From a virus: DNA of 24,995 bases. Of this stretch, positions 15,352 through 22,048 are shown one piece after another; the first letter of the stretch is position 1; each line of letters opens with the position of its first letter. The stretch lies in the IMG/VR virus record IMGVR_UViG_3300009124_000097, positions 1 to 24,995 of that record, one strand, 5' to 3'. A program made the position numbers and the translations under genes. The notes beneath the pieces are model-generated. The model was given only the letters and a program-made list of their open reading frames with translations. It was not told where the DNA came from and did not search any database.

Positions 15352-15777
15352 TTAGAGATAATCCTTACGCTGATGATGTTCAGGCACTACCTTTGTCAAT
15401 GTGACTGATAGAAGTCCGTCTTCAAATACGACGTTGGAGACCTCAGTGTCGTCAGCGAGTGTCCAGGATCTTTCAAAGTTTCTTTGAGCCAATCCCTTGT
15501 GGATAAACGTTCCCTCTTCATCAGATGTTTCTTTTTCCCCCCTGACAAAAAGTTTTCCATACTCGGTGTAAGCATGAACCTGTTCCCTCTTAAATCCTGC
15601 TAGTGCGATTTCTAGTCTTGTTTCAGTACTATTTACCTGAATTACATTATAAGGTGGATAATTATGTACAGATGTGTTAAAAACTCTGTCGAAGTATTCA
15701 TCCATTCCGATCGAGTTTTTTGCAATCCGATCCATCAGTTGATCCAAATTGGCAGCATTATACTTTGCTAGTGTCAT
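15352..15777 (-). CDS. hsp20: Small heat-shock protein, Hsp20 / alpha-crystallin family
   Basis: The 141-residue protein comes from ATG 15777, which has AAGGAGA seven bases upstream; the frame extends 26 codons further but without a comparable ribosome site. The alpha-crystallin domain spans about 40-130: PPYNVIQVNSTETRLEIALAGF opens it, then the VRGEKE strand, FERSWTLADD, and the FEDGLLSVTLTK signature near the end. The C-terminal I/V-x-I/V motif is missing or degenerate (VVPEHH). Hsp20 proteins bind unfolding proteins without ATP; in cyanophages this gene is near-universal and may aid virion assembly or protect host photosynthetic proteins. It is flanked by terminators on both sides, so it is expressed separately. 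Confidence 0.95.
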   Translation of the reverse strand: MTLAKYNAANLDQLMDRIAKNSIGMDEYFDRVFNTSVHNYPPYNVIQVNSTETRLEIALAGFKREQVHAYTEYGKLFVRGEKETSDEEGTFIHKGLAQRNFERSWTLADDTEVSNVVFEDGLLSVTLTKVVPEHHQRKDYL

Positions 15778-15783
15778 GTGACT

Positions 15784-15801
15784 TCTCCTTTTAAAGCGAG
15801 A
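15784..15801 (-). promoter_or_regulatory. Candidate RNA thermometer hairpin over the hsp20 ribosome-binding site
   Basis: The transcript reads UCUCGCUUUAAAAGGAGA. UCUC pairs with GAGA and, after one bulged G, CUU pairs with AAG, leaving a three-base loop; the pairing covers the whole AAGGAGA ribosome site. A short, bulged hairpin of this type masks the ribosome site in cyanobacterial hsp17 transcripts, which open on warming. This is read from pairing only. Confidence 0.5.
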
Positions 15802-15851
15802 TTGTGTTGTGTGGACCCCGAAGGCATCCGTTTGTGGATCACGCATTAACA

Positions 15852-15865
15852 ACAAAGTTCTTTGT
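15852..15865. repeat. 14-base inverted repeat in the hsp20 leader
   Basis: ACAAAG-TT-CTTTGT is a perfect palindrome about 75 bases before the hsp20 ATG, in the 217-base gap 15778-15994. It could be an operator or a short leader hairpin. No clear sigma70-type promoter could be fixed nearby. Confidence 0.35.
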
Positions 15866-15912
15866 GGTTAATAGAATGAAAATATGATCCACTACTATTT
15901 AACCATAAAACG

Positions 15913-15946
15913 AAAAAAAGAGATACAGTAAAAACCGTATCTCTTT
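15913..15946 (-). terminator. Rho-independent terminator after regA
   Basis: On the minus strand AAAGAGATAC (15946-15937) pairs perfectly with GTATCTCTTT (15926-15917), with a ten-base loop, followed by a T run to 15913. It lies about 50 bases past the regA stop and closes the clamp/clamp-loader/regA operon. Confidence 0.8.
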
Positions 15947-15994
15947 ATAGGGTGTTCCGATTGTAGAGTGTGCCGCACGAAAGACACATATTAT

Positions 15995-16432
15995 TTATTC
16001 TCCTTCTTCGGATTTTCCTCTTTTACCAATGTTGTATTTCTGTTCCAGAGTCCAGTCCTGTTTGTCTTTGTAAGACAGAACTTTGATTTGATTCAGAGGT
16101 GCGATATCAATGATCGAATCCTCATTCATTATAGTAATGAGTCCCCAATCAGAAAGAAGTTTAGTAATACGATTACGACGTTGAACATCATTAATTGTAA
16201 GGTTTGCATACTTACCATCAAGAGCAAACAGCTCCTTAAAATGGACAATATAGTACTTACCTTGTTTATGAAGAATATGACAAGATTGATAGAGCTTCTT
16301 TTCCTTCCTAGAAGCAACACCAATACGAGTCAGAGTTTCTCTTACTTTAAGAAAGTCATCAGGTTCGTTTAGTTTGACCTCAATCATTTTTTCTTGAGAC
16401 CAATTAACCTGAGGTTCAGCAGTTTGGGTCAT
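15995..16432 (-). CDS. regA: RegA translational repressor
   Basis: From residue 16 the sequence matches T4 RegA closely: MIEVKLNEPDDFLKVRETL, then KKLYQSCHILHKQGKYYIVH, DWGLI and QKYNIG near the end. T4 RegA (122 residues) binds the ribosome sites of early mRNAs and represses their translation. This version is 145 residues, with 15 extra at the N-terminus and an acidic tail (KRGKSEEGE). The start at 16432 overlaps the gp62 stop as ATGA; the internal ATG at 16387 would restore the T4 length. Position after gp44 and gp62 matches T4 order. Confidence 0.95.
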   Translation of the reverse strand: MTQTAEPQVNWSQEKMIEVKLNEPDDFLKVRETLTRIGVASRKEKKLYQSCHILHKQGKYYIVHFKELFALDGKYANLTINDVQRRNRITKLLSDWGLITIMNEDSIIDIAPLNQIKVLSYKDKQDWTLEQKYNIGKRGKSEEGE

Positions 16433-16809
16433 TTTGTTCCACCAGTGTCAAGTCTTTGTTTGATAAAATCAATTTGTTCATTAGATAGAATTTTCAGAAC
16501 CTGAGATGCCTTTTCATTATTATAGCCATAATAACGTTTTACATACTCTAAATCTGATACCTTCTCCTTTCTAAGCCAAGGAGAAAATCTTTTCTTCTTT
16601 CTCAGAATATTTATATAAAAATTATATTGTATATCCTTATCTAAGAAATGATACTTATTCATTTCATTAGCAAAAAGAATACAATCTAAATGACCTGATA
16701 GACATTTATTAATGATATAAGCTGGATACTCTTTTACAAGAGTTGAATCTTCTTCAATAAGATTCTCCTTTGTAAAGTTGATAGAATTCAACCAATCTTT
16801 AAGTTCCAT
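16429..16809 (-). CDS. 62: Clamp-loader small subunit, gp62
   Basis: The 126-residue helical protein lies between gp44 and regA, exactly where gp62 lies in T4, and its stop overlaps regA. Weakly similar features to T4 gp62 include the repeated hydrophobic helices and the KKKRFSPWLRKE segment, comparable to RGKRYGKWAK in T4. It is much shorter than T4 gp62 (187). gp62 joins four gp44 subunits to load the gp45 clamp. The call rests mainly on position and shared short motifs. Confidence 0.85.
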   Translation of the reverse strand: MELKDWLNSINFTKENLIEEDSTLVKEYPAYIINKCLSGHLDCILFANEMNKYHFLDKDIQYNFYINILRKKKRFSPWLRKEKVSDLEYVKRYYGYNNEKASQVLKILSNEQIDFIKQRLDTGGTK

Positions 16810-16811
16810 AA

Positions 16812-16952
16812 TTAAAATACTGCAGTAACACTCACTACTTTAGATCCAGGATTACGAGCAAGAGCTACAGTTCTTGCATCTTGATAATCTCTGGCAATCA
16901 CCTCTTCATTAAAGACTGTTCCTGCCTTATACAAAGTTACCTTACACTTCAT
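16812..16952 (-). CDS. 46-residue conserved cyanophage protein
   Basis: An ATG at 16952 overlaps the previous stop by one base and gives MKCKVTLYKAGTVFNEEVIA, then RDYQDARTVALARNP and a closing strand VVSVTAVF. The strand-strand-helix-strand pattern suggests a tiny compact alpha/beta fold. It fills the gap between gp62 and the Sm-like candidate. I recall near-identical small proteins at this place in other cyanophages, though no function is known. Confidence 0.8.
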   Translation of the reverse strand: MKCKVTLYKAGTVFNEEVIARDYQDARTVALARNPGSKVVSVTAVF

Positions 16953-17239
16953 CAGAGAATCAATTTCTTACTAGGTGTTTTCAATGGAGAGAACATCTCT
17001 TCATATTGATCCACCAATTCATCATTAACATTGGCAATATACACAATCCATTTCTTATCAATCTCCAGTTCTTTCTCTTCACGTTTCAGAAGAGGTGCAT
17101 AAGGTGCAAAACCAAGACGACCGTCACCTTGATTAAATGCAACAATAGGATTCATGATAACAATACTGTCCTCTTTGTTTTCAAGGACATCAGCAACTAC
17201 ATCCTCACCAGAGGACATACGAAAAACTTTTACATTCAT
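16952..17239 (-). CDS. Small Sm-like candidate protein, copy 3
   Basis: The 95-residue protein starts MNVKVFRMSSGEDVVADVLE. It shares SGEDVVADV with the copy at 14920-15252 and keeps the later PYAPL and WIVYIANVNDELVDQYEEM blocks that parallel QPWMPL and WVVTITEPVNQLKKMYED there. The small beta-barrel prediction is inference. It lies 13 bases after gp44, inside the clamp-loader operon, about 2 kb from the other two copies. Confidence 0.75.
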   Translation of the reverse strand: MNVKVFRMSSGEDVVADVLENKEDSIVIMNPIVAFNQGDGRLGFAPYAPLLKREEKELEIDKKWIVYIANVNDELVDQYEEMFSPLKTPSKKLIL

Positions 17240-17252
17240 TTCAAATACTCCA

Positions 17253-18200
17253 TTACTTGAACTGACATTCCACCATAATTTCAGTGAGACATGCCAACAT
17301 ATTTATTTCTTGGTCTGCGACAAAAGAACTTTGATACTGATACTTAGCAATAATGAGAACAGCAGCAGCAATCCCACTACCATCCAAGTGTGAATATATT
17401 GCGTCGTAAACACTACGAAGAAGTACGTGAGGATCGTTATCAAGATTATCCACGACCCACTTCCTGACCTTCGCAAATTCTTTATCCTTGAGATTTTTGA
17501 ATAGTTCATCGGTTTTTACATTACTAAAAGCAGCAAGAATACCTGTATCAATCTTACCACTGACAGAATACCGTTGTAGTTCATTAAGAACTCGTCTCCA
17601 ATCAGGGAAGTGTTTTTGAATTAATTCTACAAGTACTTTCGGATCATATTCCACACTCTCTGTCTCAAGAATAGTCCTGAGACGCTGGAAGAACTTGGCA
17701 GCAAGTTCTTGTCGTTCTTTTCCTTTGATGGCAAAGTCAACAACTGCACATCGAGAGTGAAGTGGGGATATGATTTTGTTCTTGTAGTTGCAGGTGAAGA
17801 TGAATCTACAGTTACCAATAAATTCCTCTGTAAACGCCCTAAGACAGAGTTGTACATCTGGGGTTGTATTGTCTGCCTCATCAATGATGATGACTTTGTG
17901 TTTAGCAGTTGACGAAAGCGAGACGGTCGAAGCGAAATTCTTCGCATTGTTTCTGACAGTATCGAGGAATCGACCTTCGTCAGATCCATTAATGACATAA
18001 TAGTCTACTCCAAGTTCATGACAAAGTGCCTTTGCAACAGTAGTCTTACCACATCCAGGTGGGCCAGATAGAAGAAGATTTGGTACTTCTCCTTTTTCAA
18101 CAAATTGTTTGAAAGTATTCTTAATTCCATCAGGAAGAATACAATCTTCAATAGTCTGAGGTCGATACGATTCAACCCAGACAAATTCATTACGACTCAT
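17253..18200 (-). CDS. 44: Clamp-loader ATPase subunit, gp44
   Basis: The 315-residue AAA+ clamp loader starts with the family pattern WVESYRPQTIEDCILPD. Walker A is GPPGCGKT at 46-53, Walker B IIIDEAD at 104-110, and the arginine-finger motif SRC at 149-151. The C-terminal region is the helical collar. With gp62 it opens the gp45 clamp and places it at primer ends for gp43. It lies in the order gp45, gp44, gp62, regA known from T4, with accessory genes inserted between gp45 and gp44. Confidence 0.96.
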   Translation of the reverse strand: MSRNEFVWVESYRPQTIEDCILPDGIKNTFKQFVEKGEVPNLLLSGPPGCGKTTVAKALCHELGVDYYVINGSDEGRFLDTVRNNAKNFASTVSLSSTAKHKVIIIDEADNTTPDVQLCLRAFTEEFIGNCRFIFTCNYKNKIISPLHSRCAVVDFAIKGKERQELAAKFFQRLRTILETESVEYDPKVLVELIQKHFPDWRRVLNELQRYSVSGKIDTGILAAFSNVKTDELFKNLKDKEFAKVRKWVVDNLDNDPHVLLRSVYDAIYSHLDGSGIAAAVLIIAKYQYQSSFVADQEINMLACLTEIMVECQFK

Positions 18201-18202
18201 AA

Positions 18203-18880
18203 TTAATTACAATGATGGTTTCTTTCAATCTTATAAAGGAGTTGTTTCAAAATAAAGTAAGGAGATTCTTGAGACTCTTGTAGTGTCTGAGGAAAATCTT
18301 CATCAATATATTTTAAAGAATTTTGGATATCTTGCCAACACTCTCTCATAAAATCATCTTTGATTTTTGTAGTGGTCCAGAAAATTATAACATACCTATT
18401 ACCCCTCGTCACGGTATTGACTTGATGAGCAATACCAGTTTTATATGTTATTGCCTGACCTGGTTTTAGTTTTACTTGTTTGACTTCGCCATTGATATAT
18501 AATGAGAGTTCTCCCCCATCATATTCATCTGGACTATTGAGAAAAACAGTAGTACTGAAATCACCATTACTCACCACATCATGATGAGGAAGATAATATC
18601 CACCTTCAGGAGTTTTTGTTATTCGAGGAAAAGTAAGTTCTCTACATGCGGTAAAAATTTTAAAATCAAGATTAGAATCTAATTTTTTATAAACAATACT
18701 AGATACTTGACTATTAAGATTACTTGGTAATCTTAAATTAAAATTATTTTTGAAAGTTGTTATATTTCCAGTTACACTATCACTACCATCTTTCCAATAC
18801 TCATCAGAAGAATTGATGATGTCATTTAATTTAGATATATCATTCTCATCTAATAAATTAGAAATTAAATAGTCTTTCAT
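18203..18880 (-). CDS. 2-oxoglutarate/Fe(II)-dependent dioxygenase, prolyl 4-hydroxylase type
   Basis: The 225-residue protein has the jelly-roll 2OG oxygenase core. The iron ligands are H99-H-D101 (HxD) after GGYYLPH and the distal His152; Arg162 (GNRY) should bind the 2-oxoglutarate carboxylate. The block DGGELSLYI at 121-129 and the PGQAITYKTGIAHQV segment are typical of prolyl 4-hydroxylase-like members. Such genes are frequent in T4-like cyanophages; the substrate is unknown and could be protein, nucleic acid or a small molecule. It ends two bases before gp44. Confidence 0.9.
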   Translation of the reverse strand: MKDYLISNLLDENDISKLNDIINSSDEYWKDGSDSVTGNITTFKNNFNLRLPSNLNSQVSSIVYKKLDSNLDFKIFTACRELTFPRITKTPEGGYYLPHHDVVSNGDFSTTVFLNSPDEYDGGELSLYINGEVKQVKLKPGQAITYKTGIAHQVNTVTRGNRYVIIFWTTTKIKDDFMRECWQDIQNSLKYIDEDFPQTLQESQESPYFILKQLLYKIERNHHCN

Positions 18881-18881
18881 A

Positions 18882-19409
18882 TTACACCCACTCGGGTTTA
18901 CGATCAGGAATACGGAGATAGTTATCTTTCACCCAAGGTTTAGATGCAATATACATCTTGTATGCATCAAATGTCGAGATATTTGTATCAAGTTTATACT
19001 CGTCAGGCATAGCTCGAACAAAAGGTGTTGTTTCCTTTCCACTTCTTCCTGTGGGATCACCACCAGGAAGAATCTCTTGGGCAGCAAGAAGAGAATGAAA
19101 ACAAGTATGAGTTTTACCATACCTCATTTTGTATTCATCACACAAAGCAATACCGTGTTGAAGTAACCACTGCCAATTCATCACAAACTCGTTTGCCCAC
19201 TTGGTACAGGGATGGTTACGGAAGGCACCTTTCTCGGTACTGTAGGGAGTTCCATCCGCTTTAGGGATGGTTCCAAACCCATGACCCCACTTCTCCGAAC
19301 AGACGATAGAGAGCATCTGACAGGTTTCTAGAGGCATTTTGACAATATGTTTGTCGGGGAGAACCCTGGCACATTCCCATGGATCTGAGCTTGTAACAAA
19401 AATGTTCAT
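18882..19409 (-). CDS. Conserved phage protein of unknown function, 175 residues
   Basis: The protein begins MNIFVTSSDPWECARVLPDK and has polar blocks that look catalytic: DKHIVKMPLET at 19-29, RNHPCTKWAN near 65-73, and FVRAMPDEYK near 130, ending with KPWVKDNYLR. Proteins starting NIFVLD..P..A......DKHVVKM are widespread in phages and lack an assigned function as far as I know. It overlaps speD by four bases (ATGA) and abuts the dioxygenase. An enzyme acting on DNA or nucleotides is a guess only. Confidence 0.8.
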   Translation of the reverse strand: MNIFVTSSDPWECARVLPDKHIVKMPLETCQMLSIVCSEKWGHGFGTIPKADGTPYSTEKGAFRNHPCTKWANEFVMNWQWLLQHGIALCDEYKMRYGKTHTCFHSLLAAQEILPGGDPTGRSGKETTPFVRAMPDEYKLDTNISTFDAYKMYIASKPWVKDNYLRIPDRKPEWV

Positions 19410-19741
19410 TCTAATGGTCTTGTAAAAGTGTTAGAAACAAGATCTGTTGCACCCATTGCTTCGTACATGTAAGTAGCACCAGCTCTTGGATTAGTGTGAT
19501 CACCACAAGTGAACACATCACATACTGCCATACCATTCTCAGGCCATGTGTGGATTGAGATATGGGATTCTGCAAGAAGTGCAATGGCAGTCACACCATG
19601 TGGGTCGAACTTATGGGATGATACATCAAGAAGAGTACTTTTGGAAAGAGAGGCGGCATTGGTAAGAACATTGCGAATGTGAGCCTCATCATCCAATAGA
19701 CCATAAGGACAACCCTTCAGGGTGAAGAGAATGTGTCTCAT
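19406..19741 (-). CDS. speD: S-adenosylmethionine decarboxylase
   Basis: The 111-residue proenzyme is of the short bacterial SpeD class. The self-cleavage site lies in AESHISIHTWPE: cleavage before Ser59 makes the pyruvoyl group, with His60 and His64 nearby. The CDVFTCG block at 74-80 is also diagnostic. It produces decarboxylated SAM for spermidine synthesis, a known cyanophage accessory gene. The start at 19741 overlaps the gp45 stop. This window also has other SAM-using genes (cytosine methyltransferase and CmoA-like enzyme). Confidence 0.95.
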   Translation of the reverse strand: MRHILFTLKGCPYGLLDDEAHIRNVLTNAASLSKSTLLDVSSHKFDPHGVTAIALLAESHISIHTWPENGMAVCDVFTCGDHTNPRAGATYMYEAMGATDLVSNTFTRPLE

Positions 19742-20406
19742 CAACCGAAAGTTGAATCGGGTTCTAGAGCGATGTAATATGTCACATCGATATTCTGATT
19801 CTGGAAGCGAGACAGAAGTTTCTCCGATACTACGACATCATAGTTGCCAGGGACAATCTTGAGGTTTTCTTCTTTAAAGTTGAACACAAACTCAGTATCA
19901 GTCTCGCCAACGACAATAGAGAAGTCATTAGAAGTGTCGTTCTTCTTATCACGAGCAACCAACTTGATAACACCAGCTTCACCAATCACAGAGATATCGG
20001 GAAGTTGATAGACAGATGCAGCTTTTTTCAACTTCTCCAGTTGTTGACTAGTGAGTTGGAAACAAACATCCTCAGAAGGAAGAGTAATTTCTTTCTCGGG
20101 AGGTGCAACAATCACAGAAGGATCTGCAAAGAAATACTTGGAACGAGAACGACCTTCTTTAATTACCACATACTGATCATTGTCAAAGTCAAGATCAGGT
20201 GAAGAGTGGAGAGACAGACCATTAAGAAACTGGTTCAAATCGTAGATACCAAAATCTTTAGGGAACTCTTCAGATACATTAGCTTCAACCAAAATATTTT
20301 TCATCACTGAAATACTTCGGAGCTTTTGACCCTCCTTAAACAAAATAGACTGATTGATCGAAGAAAAGTTTTTGAGGAGAGATACAGTGGATTCGGACAG
20401 TTTCAT
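19741..20406 (-). CDS. 45: Sliding clamp, gp45
   Basis: The 221-residue clamp protein has the T4 gp45 pattern: MKLSESTVSLLKNFSSINQS start, repeated two-domain beta layout, and LEKLKKAASVYQLPDISV near the centre, comparable to T4 gp45. It forms the trimeric ring that tethers gp43; in T4 it also activates late transcription with gp33/gp55, relevant to the late-promoter boxes at the low end of this window. It is the first gene of the clamp-loader part of the operon. Confidence 0.93.
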   Translation of the reverse strand: MKLSESTVSLLKNFSSINQSILFKEGQKLRSISVMKNILVEANVSEEFPKDFGIYDLNQFLNGLSLHSSPDLDFDNDQYVVIKEGRSRSKYFFADPSVIVAPPEKEITLPSEDVCFQLTSQQLEKLKKAASVYQLPDISVIGEAGVIKLVARDKKNDTSNDFSIVVGETDTEFVFNFKEENLKIVPGNYDVVVSEKLLSRFQNQNIDVTYYIALEPDSTFG

Positions 20407-20409
20407 AAT

Positions 20410-20835
20410 TTAGAAAGTTTCGTAGTTATCTTTGGGTTGAGAAGTGATACCGGAGAAATGATACAGGAGAATACAATAGTGGATGGCCTTCAGAATGTCA
20501 AGTTTAGACTTGCCATTTTTCTTACCGAATCGAGAAAGATATTTGATAGCATTTGATCGACAAAATGCTTCTCCATCACCAATACTCTCAATCAGATCAA
20601 GTGTCTGAGTTTTATTCTGTTGAGATGTGTAGTGGGAGTTATATGTTCCACTCAAATAATCACGAATCTCTCGGAGAATTACATCTTCTTCATATTTCCA
20701 ATATCCATTTTCATTATTAATATTCAAATCAATTTGATTTTTATCCATTTGTTCAAGTTCAATTTTGTAATGAGTATGTTGATCAAGAGAAAGAGGTGTC
20801 CACTCAAATGCTTCTTCAGGAAGTGAATTGTTCAT
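20410..20835 (-). CDS. DUF3310-like protein
   Basis: The 141-residue protein has the C-terminal signature of the phage DUF3310 family: EAFCRSNAIKYLSRFGKKNG, then DILKAIHYCILLYHF. The family is common in phages and has been labelled nucleotide kinase-like without firm biochemistry. The N-terminal 60 residues are charged and asparagine-rich and seem specific. It lies three bases before gp45 and 28 bases after cobS, a gap with TATGAT and TATAAT-like sequences but no clear promoter. Confidence 0.75.
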   Translation of the reverse strand: MNNSLPEEAFEWTPLSLDQHTHYKIELEQMDKNQIDLNINNENGYWKYEEDVILREIRDYLSGTYNSHYTSQQNKTQTLDLIESIGDGEAFCRSNAIKYLSRFGKKNGKSKLDILKAIHYCILLYHFSGITSQPKDNYETF

Positions 20836-20863
20836 TAGTCAATGTCACATATAATCTATCATA

Positions 20864-21967
20864 TCAGATACTAGTGTCGCTGTCAACTTGTTGAGTAACT
20901 GTAGTCATGTCAAAATCCACATCAATCTTGTCATAAAGTTCCAAGAAAGCCGATTTGGTTTCAGTGTCAAATCGGTTGATACAAACTTGGATTGCCTTTG
21001 ATTTGTCTTTGAAGATACTATATGCACGAATGATATGAACAAGACGACGGGTAGAGATAATTTCATCGATACCACCATCATAAAAAGTTTTACGGATAAT
21101 ATCTGCCCAATCAGTCAGTCGCTTACAGAAATCACGGTCTTCCACACCGAGATCCAAAGCAATACCTTCAAGAATCTTCTGTTCGGTCTTGGGAGTCGGA
21201 TACTCTTGTTCAAAGGTCACAGGGAATCTTTCAAGGAATGCTTCGTTGAGAACATTGGTACCGATGAAGCGACCATCATCACTACCTTTACCCTTGGTGT
21301 TGGCAGTAGCAATGACGTTGAAACCCGCAGTAGGTTGAATATACTTACCGATCTTCTTCAGGAAGATACCCTTACCCTCAAGGATAGATTGGAGACACAG
21401 AATCTTATTGGATGCCAGGTCAACCTCGTCTAGAAGCAGCACAGCTCCGCGTGAAAGAGCCTCAACGACTGGTCCATTGTGCCAGACAGTTTCGCCATTA
21501 ACAAGACGAAACCCACCAATAAGATCATCCTCGTCAGTCTCAATGGTAATATTGACGCGAATCAACTCCCTATTTAGTTGGGCACATGCTTGCTCAACAG
21601 AGAACGTTTTACCGTTTCCAGAAAGACCCGTAATGAATGTAGGGTAGAAAAGATTGGATTGAATAATTTTTTTAATGTCGTTGAAATTACCAAACTTGAC
21701 GAAGGTATCATCTTTTTGAGGAATAAGTTTTTGTTCGATAGAAGGAATTTCTGCAAGGGCTGCAGGAGCTTGATAGGTTTGTTCCAATTTCTCTTGCACA
21801 GTCAGATTCCACTTACCTCGACCAACTTTATAATCATCAAGTTTTTTAGTAACAGTCTGGTAGTTAGAACCATTCATTGCACACCATGCACGAATGTCTC
21901 CAGAAGTAATGTTTTCACCATATAGTTCTTGGAGAGAAGAAATAACGTATTCAGTGGAAAGTGCCAT
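20864..21967 (-). CDS. cobS: CobS-like AAA+ ATPase (MoxR clade)
   Basis: The 367-residue protein is the widespread cyanophage cobS homologue. The AAA+ core has Walker A GLSGNGKT at 114-121, Walker B LLLDEVD at 177-183, sensor-1 IATANT at 219-224 and the arginine finger ERF at 246-248. About 90 N-terminal residues precede the core, with a helical start. CobS is the ATPase of the aerobic cobaltochelatase CobNST. No CobN is present here, but the upstream gene has a VWA domain like CobT. The ATG at 21967 is preferred to a TTG six bases earlier. Confidence 0.9.
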   Translation of the reverse strand: MALSTEYVISSLQELYGENITSGDIRAWCAMNGSNYQTVTKKLDDYKVGRGKWNLTVQEKLEQTYQAPAALAEIPSIEQKLIPQKDDTFVKFGNFNDIKKIIQSNLFYPTFITGLSGNGKTFSVEQACAQLNRELIRVNITIETDEDDLIGGFRLVNGETVWHNGPVVEALSRGAVLLLDEVDLASNKILCLQSILEGKGIFLKKIGKYIQPTAGFNVIATANTKGKGSDDGRFIGTNVLNEAFLERFPVTFEQEYPTPKTEQKILEGIALDLGVEDRDFCKRLTDWADIIRKTFYDGGIDEIISTRRLVHIIRAYSIFKDKSKAIQVCINRFDTETKSAFLELYDKIDVDFDMTTVTQQVDSDTSI

Positions 21968-22006
21968 AATCAAGTGGTGTGTTCAACAAAACTATAATAA
22001 AGGAAA

Positions 22007-22025
22007 ACCTCCCGTTACGGGAGGT
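22007..22025 (-). terminator. Rho-independent terminator between the VWA gene and cobS
   Basis: ACCTCCCG and CGGGAGGT (22007-22014 and 22018-22025) form a perfect eight-pair stem with a three-base loop; the minus strand continues with TTTCCTTT. It lies 40 bases before the cobS ATG, so it may let only part of the VWA transcript through. The GGGAGGT arm also occurs in the hsp20 terminator. Confidence 0.75.
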
Positions 22026-22029
22026 GCAG

Positions 22030-22043
22030 TGGACAGTTGTCCA
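22030..22043. repeat. Inverted repeat just after the VWA gene stop
   Basis: TGGACA-GT-TGTCCA is a perfect 14-base palindrome between the VWA gene stop and the terminator hairpin. It could be a protein-binding site or a second RNA hairpin. Confidence 0.3.
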
Positions 22044-22048
22044 AGTGG

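Noticed and set aside
15992-15999. AATAAATA at the regA stop
   Set aside because: A transcript from here would meet the terminator at 15913-15946 before reaching hsp20, and the ATG is over 200 bases away.
16608-16615. Perfect T4 late promoter TATAAATA on the minus strand
   Set aside because: It falls in the middle of gp62 with no start codon suitably downstream; probably chance in AT-rich coding DNA.
17300-17307. AATAAATA on the minus strand
   Set aside because: Inside the gp44 coding region; shows that such boxes arise by chance.
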